Source: Acanthamoeba sp. SK_2022b (taxonomy: Eukaryota; Discosea; Longamoebia; Acanthamoebidae). Taken from it: a stretch of 16,523 bases of DNA. The stretch is from NCBI GenBank assembly GCA_027943245.1, contig JANDJZ010001371.1, forward strand, positions 1 to 16,523. The letters run 5' to 3'. This document shows, in pieces, positions 1 to 6,220 of this stretch. The first letter of the stretch is position 1. The number at the start of each line of letters is the position of its first letter. The translations under genes were made by a program, and so were the position numbers. The notes under the pieces were generated by a model. That model was given only the letters and a program-made list of their open reading frames with translations. It was not told where the DNA came from and searched no databases.

Positions 1-685
1 AGTCGGACTCGGCGTCGAGCTGGTCCGAGAGCGAGCGCGCGCGGCCCTCGCGGAACAGCGCGCGGATGCGTCCGTAGGCCTCGGTGGGTCCCTCGGCCAG
101 CGCGGTCGCCGCGGCGAGCGCCTCGTCGGCCACCTCGTCGTCGGCGACGACGCGCGACAGGATGCCGAGCCGCTCGGCGGTCTCGGCGTCGATCGTGGCG
201 TTGGTGAGGACGAGCTCGCGGGCCTTGGCCTCGCCGACCTGGCGGGCCAGCGTGTGGGTCATGCCGCCGTCGGGGGTGTAGCCGATGCCGGGGTAGGCCG
301 GCTTGAGCCGGGTGCGGGTGCCGCCGATGCGGACGTCGGCCAGCAGCACCAGGCTCATCCCGGCGCCGGCGGCCCAGCCGGGCACCCCGGCGACGACGGG
401 GACGCCGACGCCGTCGAGCACGCGCACGAAGTCGTGCAGGCCGTCGGCGGCGTCGTGCACGTGCGCGTGGCGGTCCTCGGCGGCGGCGAAGGCGTGGACG
501 TTGCCGCCGGTGGAGAAGTGCGGGCCGTCGGCGCCGAGCAGCACCGCGCCGGTCTCGGCCGGGTCGAGCGCCTGCAGCGCGGCCAGGGCCTCGTGGACAC
601 GGCCGAAGTCCAGGGCGTTGCCGGCGGAGACGTCGGACAGGACGAGGCGCAGCACGCGACCGTGCCGGGTGACCGAGGAGCTCAT
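1..685 (-). CDS. Enoyl-CoA hydratase/isomerase family protein (3' part missing)
   Basis: Crotonase-fold enzyme acting on acyl-CoA thioesters, probably in fatty-acid or related CoA-ester breakdown in the cytoplasm. 228 residues are visible and the C-terminus runs off the left edge (families are usually about 250-270 aa). Visible motifs: the oxyanion-hole/CoA loop FSTGGNVHAF (about residues 57-66), the second oxyanion-hole helix GWAAGAGMSLVLLADVRI (about 103-120), and YPGIGYTPDGG (about 131-141). The usual PEGG-type loop reads PDGG, so the position of the general acid/base glutamate is Asp; this makes the exact reaction (hydratase or isomerase) uncertain. ATG at 685 is preferred because a CACGAT -10-like box lies 7 nt upstream; an in-frame ATG at 694 is the alternative. 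It is divergent from the secreted Ig-like protein. Confidence 0.88.
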   Translation of the reverse strand, partial: MSSSVTRHGRVLRLVLSDVSAGNALDFGRVHEALAALQALDPAETGAVLLGADGPHFSTGGNVHAFAAAEDRHAHVHDAADGLHDFVRVLDGVGVPVVAGVPGWAAGAGMSLVLLADVRIGGTRTRLKPAYPGIGYTPDGGMTHTLARQVGEAKARELVLTNATIDAETAERLGILSRVVADDEVADEALAAATALAEGPTEAYGRIRALFREGRARSLSDQLDAESD

Positions 686-692
686 GGCTCGC

Positions 693-698
693 ATCGTG
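693..698 (-). promoter_or_regulatory. Candidate leaderless -10 box (CACGAT) of the enoyl-CoA hydratase gene
   Basis: On the minus strand CACGAT (conserved A2 and T6 of the -10 pattern) ends 7 nt before the ATG at 685, and no Shine-Dalgarno is visible. The same geometry recurs at eight other genes here. It is one of the weaker matches because the first base is C. Confidence 0.35.
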
Positions 699-715
699 CC
701 AGAAGCGCTGTCACG

Positions 716-733
716 GTGTGTCGGCGGACACAC
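716..733. promoter_or_regulatory. 7-bp inverted repeat GTGTGTC-GGCG-GACACAC in a divergent promoter region
   Basis: Perfect 7-bp arms separated by 4 nt lie in the gap between the divergent enoyl-CoA hydratase and Ig-like genes, 31-48 nt upstream of the hydratase ATG. That places the dyad over the likely -35 region of the hydratase promoter, so it could be an operator. No regulator gene is adjacent, so the binding protein is unknown. Confidence 0.4.
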
Positions 734-828
734 GGTGCGGACGCACGATCCCTCGGTCCTGGGATGGCGGCGGCGACGCCCGGCGGGACCCTGGGACGTC
801 CGAGCACGAGACGTGAAGGAGCCGTGTC

Positions 829-2265
829 ATGAAGCTCACCAGGCTGGCGACGTCAGCATCGATCGGCGGTCTCCTGGCTGCCGTCCTCGCCGCGGCGCCG
901 CCCGCGGCGGCCCAGACCGTCGACCTGGGCAACCCGTTGGCGAGCGTCGACGACACCGACCTGGACGTCGTCTCCCTGCTGGTCGACGCGACGCCCGAGC
1001 GGGTCCAGGTCGACGTGGAGACCGAGAACGTGGCGTCCTCGACGCCGGTCGCCTTCGACACCGTCCTGGCGCCCGACGCGACCGTCGAGCAGGGCGCGCG
1101 CGTCGCGGTCCGGCTGTACGTCGACCAGGCCGGCTCCATCGCGACCATCCGCGGCACGCGGTTCGACGACCAGGGCCAGTCCACGGCGCTGCCCGCCGGC
1201 ACGGCCCGCATCGTCCGCTACGGGCGGGACGTCCGGTTCGTCGTCGACCACGACCAGCTCGGGTGGAGCGGTCCGGTGTACGCCGCCACCACGCTGACCA
1301 ACGAGGGACAGGTCGTCCGCGCGGCGGCGTCCGTCGACGCCCGCACCGGGCTCCTGACCGGTCTCGGACCGGTCGCCCCGGACGTGGCGGGGCCGGTCGT
1401 GACCCGCACCCGGGTGCGGCTGAACGCCTCCGAGCAGGCGTACGGCCAGCCCGAGCCCGTGCAGGTGACGGCCCTGCTGACCACCGGCGCGGCCGGCCGC
1501 GTCGACTTCTACGACCGCACCACCCGGGTCGCCACCGCCCCGGTCAGGGAGGGACGGGCGACGACCCAGCTGCCGCGGACGCTCCCGGCCGGCGTGCGCA
1601 CCATCCGCGGCGAGTTCATCCCGCAGGACGGCTCGGTGCACGCACCGAGCGCGGGCACCGCGACCCTGACCGTCCGGCCGGCGCTCGCGACCCGCACCGC
1701 GGTGACGCTCTCGGCTGCGCGGGTGACCGTCGGCCACCGGACGCCGGTCCGGGCCACCGTCGCCGTCCCCTCCGGGCTGGCCGGCACGGTGAGCCTGCTG
1801 CGCGGGAGCACGAGGCTGGCCCAGAGCGTGGTGCAGGACGGTCGCGCGGTGCTGACCGTGCCTCGACTGGCCGCGGGCCGGCACGCCCTGCGCGCCGTCT
1901 TCGTCCCGACCGACGTCCGCTACGCGGCGAGCGCGGCGGGTGCCACGCTGACCGTGCTGCGCGCGCCGGCCCGGGCGACGCGGACGACCCTGACGGTGTC
2001 GCGCACGTCGCAGGTGCGCGGGTCGCGGTCGCGGATCACGGCCACGGCGACGGTGTCGGGCCGGCCGCGGGGCACGGTGACGTTCTACGACGGACGCCGC
2101 GCGCTCCGCACGGTGACGCTGCGCCAGGGACGGGCCCGCTTCACGCTGCCCGCGCGCCTCGCGGTCGGGCGCCACCGGATCGCCGCGGTGTTCAAGCCGG
2201 CCGACCCCGGGACGCACCGCGCCTCGCGGAGCAGGACGGTGTCGGTGAAGGTCCGCCAGGGCTGA
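829..2265 (+). CDS. Secreted protein with three Ig-like (Big_3_5-type) repeats
   Basis: 478 aa. Residues 1-28 form a Sec signal peptide: KLTR positive start, hydrophobic Ala/Leu core, and an AAA|Q cleavage site. Residues about 30-185 form an N-terminal beta-rich, acidic segment I do not recognise. Three tandem Ig-like modules follow at about 191-284, 288-378 and 384-477. Each has a TRT..V.L start, a G-V/T-FYD/LRG strand, GRA...LP..L..G, a GRH/VRTIRA.F.P strand and a T-L-T-V end. No LPxTG motif, C-terminal membrane helix or catalytic motif is visible, so it is probably released or loosely wall-associated. The ATG is set by AAGGA at 816-820. It is a monocistronic gene ending at a strong hairpin. 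The function is unknown; adhesion or a surface-structural role is inference from the fold only. Confidence 0.85.
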   Translation: MKLTRLATSASIGGLLAAVLAAAPPAAAQTVDLGNPLASVDDTDLDVVSLLVDATPERVQVDVETENVASSTPVAFDTVLAPDATVEQGARVAVRLYVDQAGSIATIRGTRFDDQGQSTALPAGTARIVRYGRDVRFVVDHDQLGWSGPVYAATTLTNEGQVVRAAASVDARTGLLTGLGPVAPDVAGPVVTRTRVRLNASEQAYGQPEPVQVTALLTTGAAGRVDFYDRTTRVATAPVREGRATTQLPRTLPAGVRTIRGEFIPQDGSVHAPSAGTATLTVRPALATRTAVTLSAARVTVGHRTPVRATVAVPSGLAGTVSLLRGSTRLAQSVVQDGRAVLTVPRLAAGRHALRAVFVPTDVRYAASAAGATLTVLRAPARATRTTLTVSRTSQVRGSRSRITATATVSGRPRGTVTFYDGRRALRTVTLRQGRARFTLPARLAVGRHRIAAVFKPADPGTHRASRSRTVSVKVRQG

Positions 2266-2282
2266 GCCGAGCGACCAGGCCG

Positions 2283-2321
2283 CGGCGGCCGCGTGACGGA
2301 GCCTCCGTCACGCGGCCGCCG
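2283..2321. terminator. 18-bp perfect hairpin between convergent genes (bidirectional terminator)
   Basis: The arm CGGCGGCCGCGTGACGGA (2283-2300) is exactly complementary to 2304-2321, with a 3-nt GCC loop. It lies 18 nt after the Ig-like gene stop and 6 nt beyond the stop of the converging GNAT gene, so it can serve both. There is no U-tract on either side, which is common in high-GC actinobacteria. Confidence 0.8.
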
Positions 2322-2326
2322 TCGTC

Positions 2327-2821
2327 TCAGGGCCGGCGCTCCCAGCGGACGAGCTCACCCTCCTGGGGGTGCACCAGGCGCTCGGCCTCGGCGAACCCGG
2401 CCGCCCGCAGCACGCCCGCCGAGCGGACGTCCGCGGCCAGGGTGTGGGCCACGACGCGCTCGACCGCGCCGGACGCGGCGGCCTTCGCCACGAGCGCGTT
2501 CGCGGCGGCCGTGGCCAGTCCGCGCCGCCGGTGGGCGGGTGCGACCTCGTAGCCGATTTCCACGACGCCGTCGGCCGGCGGCCCGCTGAACCCGCCGGAG
2601 CCGACGAGCGTCCCGGTCGGCTCCTCGACGAACAGGTGCATCCACCAGTCCGCCTCGTCGGGACGGTCGGTGAGCACCTGCAGGGTGTGCGGGACGGCCT
2701 CGGGGAACTCCGGCCAGCCCTCGGGCAGGGGCGATCCGAGCGCCCGCGCGAGCGCGGGACGGTCGTGCAGCAGCCAGGTGAGGTGCTGGGTGGTGACGGG
2801 GATGAGGCGGACACGCGCCAT
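2327..2821 (-). CDS. GNAT family N-acetyltransferase (RimJ/RimL-like)
   Basis: 164 aa, a typical length for a single GNAT domain that transfers acetyl from acetyl-CoA to an amine. Motif A (acetyl-CoA pyrophosphate loop) is visible as EIGYEVAPAHRRRGLATAA, with the R-x-x-G-x-A signature RRRGLA. The preceding strand GTLVGSGGFSG and the C-terminal VLRAAGF helix-turn also fit the RimJ/RimL subgroup. The substrate cannot be read from the sequence. The reading frame stays open upstream to 3091, but ATG at 2821 is chosen because GGAAGGA (2829-2835 on the opposite strand) sits 7 nt before it and residues begin MARVRLIPVT, a normal GNAT start. It is probably monocistronic and converges on the Ig-like gene. 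Confidence 0.87.
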   Translation of the reverse strand: MARVRLIPVTTQHLTWLLHDRPALARALGSPLPEGWPEFPEAVPHTLQVLTDRPDEADWWMHLFVEEPTGTLVGSGGFSGPPADGVVEIGYEVAPAHRRRGLATAAANALVAKAAASGAVERVVAHTLAADVRSAGVLRAAGFAEAERLVHPQEGELVRWERRP

Positions 2822-3047
2822 GGGTTCGTCCTTCCGTGACGAGGCCGTGCGCGGTCGAGCAGGGATCGATCGAGGTCGGGAGTGCGCGCACGACGGGTTG
2901 CTGGACACGTCCGCGAAGGGCGGACGCGGGGACCCGGGTCGGGTACGGCACTCCTGGTGACGCTCGATGAGACGACGTCGGTCGTCCGACGTCGTCGACG
3001 AGGATAGTGGCGCGAGCCGGGCCGCTCCATCCCCCGGACCTGGGGGT
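2822..3047. other. Gene-free spacer with several dyads upstream of the GNAT gene
   Basis: This 226-nt gap between the Sir2 stop and the GNAT start has no convincing gene. It contains CGTCCGC-GAAGG-GCGGACG (2908-2926), the 10-bp palindrome GACCCGGGTC (2931-2940) and an 11-bp hairpin at 2971-2996. The open frames crossing it lack a start signal and known domains. It presumably holds the end of the Sir2 transcript and the GNAT promoter. Confidence 0.5.
2971..2996 (-). terminator. 11-bp hairpin downstream of the Sir2 gene
   Basis: GACGACGTCGG (2971-2981) pairs perfectly with CCGACGTCGTC (2986-2996) around a TCGT loop, 52 nt past the Sir2 stop in its direction of transcription. It lacks a U-tract. 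It may be a terminator, or a dyad operator upstream of the GNAT gene. Confidence 0.45.
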
Positions 3048-3851
3048 CTAGACGCCGACCGGCTCCAGCGCGGTGAGCGTCTCGGCGACACCGGCCTCGA
3101 GCTTCACGGTGGCCAGGTCGTCGCCGCGGGTCGTGCCGCGGTTGACGATGACGACCGGGACGCCGACCTTCACGGCGCGGCGCACGAACCGCAGGCCGCT
3201 CATCACCTGCAGCGACGAGCCGAGCACGAGCAGCACCTCGGCGGACTCGGTGAGCGCGAAGCAGTGCTCGACGACCGGCTTGGCCACCGACTCGCCGAAG
3301 AAGACGACGTCGGGCTTGAGCCGGCCGCCGCACACCTCGCACGGGGCGACGACGAAGCCGGACGTCTCCTCGAGCAGCGCGTCGCCGTCGGGGGCGATGA
3401 CCGCGGACCGCTCGGCGTAGCCGGGATTGAGCGCGACCAGGCGCTCGTGCAGCAGCTGACGGGGCGAGCGGGTGCCGCAGTCCAGGCAGACGACCCGGTC
3501 GATGCGGCCGTGCAGGTCGACGACGTCGCGGTGCCCGGCGCGCTCGTGCAGCCCGTCGACGTTCTGCGTGATGAGCCCGCTGAGCCCGCCGGCCCGCTGG
3601 CGCGCGGCGAGCAGCCGGTGGGTGGCGTTGGGCTCCGCGCCGGTCATGTTCGACCAGCCGACGTGGGCACGGGCCCAGTACCGCTGGCGTGCCTCGGGGG
3701 TGGCGATGAACTCCTGGTAGGTCATGGGGTGGCGCGGCGGGGAGCCCGGGCCGCGGTAGTCGGGGATGCCCGAGTCCGTGGAGACGCCCGCCCCCGTCAG
3801 CACCAGCCAGGTCTTGTCGGACAGGACGTCCGCGACGGCTTCGATGCTCAC
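3048..3851 (-). CDS. Sir2-type NAD-dependent protein deacylase (sirtuin)
   Basis: 267 aa. It uses NAD+ to remove acetyl or other acyl groups from protein lysines, releasing nicotinamide and O-acyl-ADP-ribose (family knowledge). Visible elements: NAD loop GAGVSTDSGIPDYRG (about 20-34), nicotinamide-pocket motif TQNVDGLHERAGH (95-107), catalytic His114 in VDLHG, zinc-binding pairs C122/C125 and C171/C174, VFFGE (183-187), GSSLQV (211-216) and the NAD-ribose loop IVNRGTT. All catalytic and zinc residues are present, so it should be active. GTG at 3851 is chosen over the far-upstream ATG at 3983, which would add a disordered tail through intergenic repeats. A TACGCT box 6 nt before GTG suggests a leaderless mRNA. 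GGAGAG abuts the GTG and is too close to act as a ribosome site. Confidence 0.92.
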   Translation of the reverse strand: MSIEAVADVLSDKTWLVLTGAGVSTDSGIPDYRGPGSPPRHPMTYQEFIATPEARQRYWARAHVGWSNMTGAEPNATHRLLAARQRAGGLSGLITQNVDGLHERAGHRDVVDLHGRIDRVVCLDCGTRSPRQLLHERLVALNPGYAERSAVIAPDGDALLEETSGFVVAPCEVCGGRLKPDVVFFGESVAKPVVEHCFALTESAEVLLVLGSSLQVMSGLRFVRRAVKVGVPVVIVNRGTTRGDDLATVKLEAGVAETLTALEPVGV

Positions 3852-3857
3852 CTCTCC

Positions 3858-3863
3858 AGCGTA
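3858..3863 (-). promoter_or_regulatory. Candidate leaderless -10 box (TACGCT) of the Sir2 gene
   Basis: TACGCT on the minus strand ends exactly 6 nt before the GTG at 3851, the geometry expected when transcription starts at the start codon. It supports the GTG start over longer options. Confidence 0.5.
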
Positions 3864-3902
3864 GGTCGGCGCACCAGCGGCACCCGCCGACTCAGGCTCG
3901 GG

Positions 3903-4025
3903 GAGCGGTGAGCTGGCAACCCCTCGCTTGGGTGAGCGGTGAGGTGGCAACTGAATAGGTGTCTGATGAGGTTGCTGACTCACCGCTCACGCTCTCGCCC
4001 CTCGCCACTCACGCGCTCACCGCTC
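3903..4025. repeat. Cluster of GAGCGGTGAG repeats, two direct and two inverted copies
   Basis: Two 18-nt direct copies lie at 3903-3920 and 3934-3951 (GAGCGGTGAGSTGGCAAC, one difference). An inverted copy lies at 3971-3988 (10 nt identical plus GCAAC) and a shorter inverted copy, GCTCACCGCTC, at 4015-4025. Copies two and three form a hairpin: GTGAGCGGTGAG (3932-3943) pairs with 3979-3990, and GCAAC (3947-3951) with GTTGC (3971-3975), around a 19-nt AT-richer loop. The cluster fills the 209-nt gap between the DJ-1 stop and the Sir2 start. It may be a dispersed palindromic element or the DJ-1 terminator. Spacing is irregular, so it is not CRISPR. Confidence 0.75.
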
Positions 4026-4060
4026 GCGCGCGGAGCGGCGCGCGGAGCCGGCGCGGACGG

Positions 4061-4669
4061 TCAGGCGGCGGGGTCGTCGTTCCAGCGGTACTCCATCTGC
4101 CGGGCCGTGGCCTCGGCCAGCGCGCGTCCGGCGACCACCTCGACGAGGTGCAGGGCCATGTCGATGCCCGCCGAGATGCCCCCGGACGTCAGCACGTCGC
4201 CGTCGCGCACCCACCGTCGGTCGGCGAGCACGGTGAGCGCGGGCCAGCGCTCGGCGAGCGCGGCCTGGTCCTCCCAGTGGGTGGTGGCGCTCTGATCGGT
4301 GAGCACGCCGGCCTCGGCCAGCACGAACGCGCCGGTGCACACCGACGTCGTCAGCCGCGGACGCAGACCGGAGATCCACCCGGTCACGCGGACGTCCTTC
4401 TCGACCTCGTCGGTGACGCCGCCGGAGACGACCAGGACGTCCACGGGCGGGTCCTCGTCGACGGTGGCGTGGGCCCGCAGCACGAGCCCGCCGCGGGCCA
4501 CGACCTCGCGGTCGGCCGCGACCATCCGCACGACGAACGGCTCGGCCTCGCCGCGCCCGGCGGCGACGCGGTTGGCGACGGAGAACACCTCGAACGGACC
4601 GCAGCAGTCGAGCACCTCGACCTCGTCGAAGACGACGATCGCGACGTGGACGGGGGAGGGGGACGTCAT
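4061..4669 (-). CDS. DJ-1/PfpI family protein (GATase1-like)
   Basis: 202 aa with the class-I glutamine amidotransferase-like fold. The nucleophile-elbow cysteine is Cys111 in TTSVCTGAFVLAEAG, preceded by the VLVVSGG strand (about 78-84). An acidic residue near the N-terminus (IVVFDEVEVLD, about 11-21) is typical of the isonitrile-hydratase/PfpI subgroup. TSGGISAGIDMALHLVE (about 161-177) is the conserved C-terminal part found also as the sensor half of some AraC regulators, but here no AraC DNA-binding domain follows. Role possibilities are a small-molecule hydratase or amidase, or a stress protein; the sequence does not decide. ATG at 4669 has CAGGAT 6 nt upstream, suggesting leaderless expression. 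Confidence 0.87.
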   Translation of the reverse strand: MTSPSPVHVAIVVFDEVEVLDCCGPFEVFSVANRVAAGRGEAEPFVVRMVAADREVVARGGLVLRAHATVDEDPPVDVLVVSGGVTDEVEKDVRVTGWISGLRPRLTTSVCTGAFVLAEAGVLTDQSATTHWEDQAALAERWPALTVLADRRWVRDGDVLTSGGISAGIDMALHLVEVVAGRALAEATARQMEYRWNDDPAA

Positions 4670-4675
4670 GCGCCC

Positions 4676-4681
4676 ATCCTG
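4676..4681 (-). promoter_or_regulatory. Candidate leaderless -10 box (CAGGAT) of the DJ-1/PfpI gene
   Basis: CAGGAT on the minus strand ends 6 nt before the ATG at 4669. Only A2 and T6 fit the consensus strongly. AGGA within the same bases could instead be a distant ribosome site, so this is a modest call. Confidence 0.35.
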
Positions 4682-4709
4682 GCGCAGGACGGCCCCGTCG
4701 CGGGCCGGT

Positions 4710-5237
4710 TCACCGCCAGCGGAAGCGGTCGACCAGGCGTCCGAGCACGGGCACCCGGCCGGCGGCGGTCAGCAGGCCGAGGCCGAGGAGGCCACCGACG
4801 ACGTTGAAGAACAGGTCGTGGACGTCGGCCACGTGGCCTCCGCCGAGCAGGTTGCCGGTGAGGTACTGGGCCAGCTCGATCACCAGGCTGAACCCGGCGG
4901 CCACCGCCGCCGTGCCCCACCACGGGGACCGCGGACGCACCAGCGGCACGAGCACGCCGACCGGGACGAACACCGCGACGTTCATGACCGCGTCGGCCAC
5001 GTCGTACGGGGCGAACGGGTCGAGGTACAGCCGCCACACGGCCTCGTGCGGCTTGTCCAGGTAGACCGGGAACACGGTGTTGGCGACGACGCCGGCGGCG
5101 TAGACGCACAGGGCGACGGCCACCGCGACCCGCGGCGACGTCAGCAGTCCGCGCCGGCGCAGGTTCCGCAGCAGCACCGCCAGCACCGCGAGCGCGAGGG
5201 GGACCACCACCGGGAGCACCGGGACCTCACGGAACAC
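4710..5237 (-). CDS. VanZ-like family membrane protein
   Basis: 175 aa integral membrane protein with about four to five hydrophobic helices: about 7-23, 36-55, 86-100, 109-126 and 146-160. The VanZ-family signature is present: MNVAVFVPVGVLVPL, then ELAQYLTG, then ADVHDLFFNVVGGLLG. Conserved polar residues (N, E, D, D, N) face the membrane. In VanA-type clusters VanZ confers low-level teicoplanin resistance, but most chromosomal homologues like this one have no known role and no van genes are nearby. The start is GTG at 5237, with GGAG 6 nt upstream. It follows DUF1697 by 83 nt and precedes DJ-1 by 40 nt on the same strand. Confidence 0.88.
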   Translation of the reverse strand: MFREVPVLPVVVPLALAVLAVLLRNLRRRGLLTSPRVAVAVALCVYAAGVVANTVFPVYLDKPHEAVWRLYLDPFAPYDVADAVMNVAVFVPVGVLVPLVRPRSPWWGTAAVAAGFSLVIELAQYLTGNLLGGGHVADVHDLFFNVVGGLLGLGLLTAAGRVPVLGRLVDRFRWR

Positions 5238-5320
5238 GCACTGCTCCTTCGAGGTGGTCGGGTGGGCGCGGTCGTCGCGCGGTCATCCTCCACCACCGCG
5301 GCGGGCGCCGGGACGGTGCC

Positions 5321-5845
5321 CTACGACGCCAGCTCGACGAGCTTGGCCACCGTGCGCAGGTTGCGCGCCGTGCCGGGGACGGCGAGGGCGCGGCCGAGCT
5401 TCTTGTCGTCGAGCTGGGGACGTCCGGCGCCGTTCGCGTAGCGCAGGTGCAGCTCGCGGCCGATCACCTGCCAGCGGTCGTCTCCGGTCTCGACCGCCTC
5501 GGCGGCGGCGATCGACTCCGGGTCGGGCGCGCGCAGCAGGAACGAGACGTACGAGAACTTCGGCTCCAGCACCTCGAACGGGTGGGCGTCCAGCGCGGCG
5601 CGCACCTCGTCGGGGGTGCGGCTGATGACCTCGCGGAAGAAGCCGAACCGCTCCTGGACGGCCTGCTCGAGGGCGCGGTCGAACGCGTCCGGGTCGCCCG
5701 GGACGTCGGCGACCAGGTTGCCGCTGGCGATGTAGGTGCGTGGGTCGGACGCCCCGAGGTCGGCGGCCATCGCCCGCAGGTCGGCCATGGGGAGCTGGGC
5801 GCCGCCGACGTTGACCGCCCGCAGCAGCACCACGCGCGTGCTCAC
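5321..5845 (-). CDS. DUF1697 family protein
   Basis: 174 aa, the usual length for DUF1697 proteins, which are cytoplasmic and functionally uncharacterised. Family hallmarks are visible: the N-terminal VVLLRAVNVGG, then LPMADLRAMAADLG, TYIASGNLV (about 44-52), the central FEVLEPKFSYVSFLLR region and the C-terminal GTARNLRTVAKLVELA. GTG at 5845 is supported by its GTGA overlap with the stop of the upstream membrane-protein gene and by the alignment-like start STRVVLLRAVN. The frame is open further upstream, but that part has no family similarity. It is translationally coupled to the upstream gene, so the two are probably one operon. Confidence 0.9.
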   Translation of the reverse strand: MSTRVVLLRAVNVGGAQLPMADLRAMAADLGASDPRTYIASGNLVADVPGDPDAFDRALEQAVQERFGFFREVISRTPDEVRAALDAHPFEVLEPKFSYVSFLLRAPDPESIAAAEAVETGDDRWQVIGRELHLRYANGAGRPQLDDKKLGRALAVPGTARNLRTVAKLVELAS

Positions 5846-6183
5846 GGGACCACCGCCCACAGCGTCAGGCCGCTCGCCGCCAGCGCGACGAACAGGGCCA
5901 GGGTCGGCCACCGCGCCGCGCTGCCCTCGCGCCGGTTCGAGCGGGCGACCGCGACGGCCGTGGCGACGAGCAGCAGGCCGAGGACGCCGAGGTAGACCGC
6001 CACGGACGCCTCGGCGCCGCGCCCGGGGCACAGGTCGGTGCCGGAGCCGTCCCACGACGTGCAGCCGGCCGCGGCGAGCACGAGGGTGAGCGCGGCGCAG
6101 CCGGCGACGACGGCGACGAGGACGGCGTACAGCGTCCAGGCCACGACCCGTTCGGCCCGCGACGGCACCACCCGCTCCTCCAT
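5842..6183 (-). CDS. Small three-helix membrane protein, function unknown
   Basis: 113 aa. Three hydrophobic segments are visible at about 14-39, 60-80 and 92-111. The loop between the first two holds two cysteines (C41, C52) that could form an extracytoplasmic disulfide, and the short RSNRREGSAAR loop is positively charged and probably cytoplasmic. I recognise no family. ATG at 6183 has a TAGGCT box 6 nt upstream, giving it its own leaderless promoter despite lying only 37 nt after the fadH-like stop. It overlaps DUF1697 by 4 nt, so its function may be linked to that protein. Confidence 0.75.
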   Translation of the reverse strand: MEERVVPSRAERVVAWTLYAVLVAVVAGCAALTLVLAAAGCTSWDGSGTDLCPGRGAEASVAVYLGVLGLLLVATAVAVARSNRREGSAARWPTLALFVALAASGLTLWAVVP

Positions 6184-6189
6184 GCCCGC

Positions 6190-6195
6190 AGCCTA
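6190..6195 (-). promoter_or_regulatory. Candidate leaderless -10 box (TAGGCT) of the membrane protein/DUF1697 operon
   Basis: TAGGCT on the minus strand fits TANNNT and ends exactly 6 nt before the ATG at 6183. It argues that this pair is transcribed independently of the upstream dienoyl-CoA reductase gene. Confidence 0.5.
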
Positions 6196-6220
6196 GGGCG
6201 GCGCGGGGACACCCCGGCGG

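Noticed and set aside
853..2217. 454-codon open frame on the minus strand opposite the Ig-like gene
   Set aside because: It is a Arg/Gly/Ala-rich shadow frame typical of very GC-rich DNA. It has no domain motif, and the plus-strand product has a signal peptide, repeats and a ribosome site.
303..2552. 749-codon plus-strand frame spanning the left quarter
   Set aside because: It crosses antisense hydratase, the intergenic region and the Ig-like gene out of frame, then the terminator hairpin. It shows no domain.
2822..3091. N-terminal extension of the GNAT protein to 3091
   Set aside because: The added 90 residues are disordered, lie over hairpins and overlap the Sir2 gene end. ATG 2821 has a good ribosome site.
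3852..3983. N-terminal extension of Sir2 to ATG 3983
   Set aside because: The extension passes through the intergenic repeats, has no sirtuin similarity and would place the -10-like box inside the coding region.
3903..4025. CRISPR array
   Set aside because: Only four imperfect units in mixed orientations with spacings of roughly 13-30 nt; there are no cas genes and no regular spacers.
4710..5237. Glycopeptide resistance determinant
   Set aside because: The protein is VanZ-like, but no vanHAX, vanRS or other resistance genes are present, and most chromosomal VanZ-like proteins are not resistance factors.
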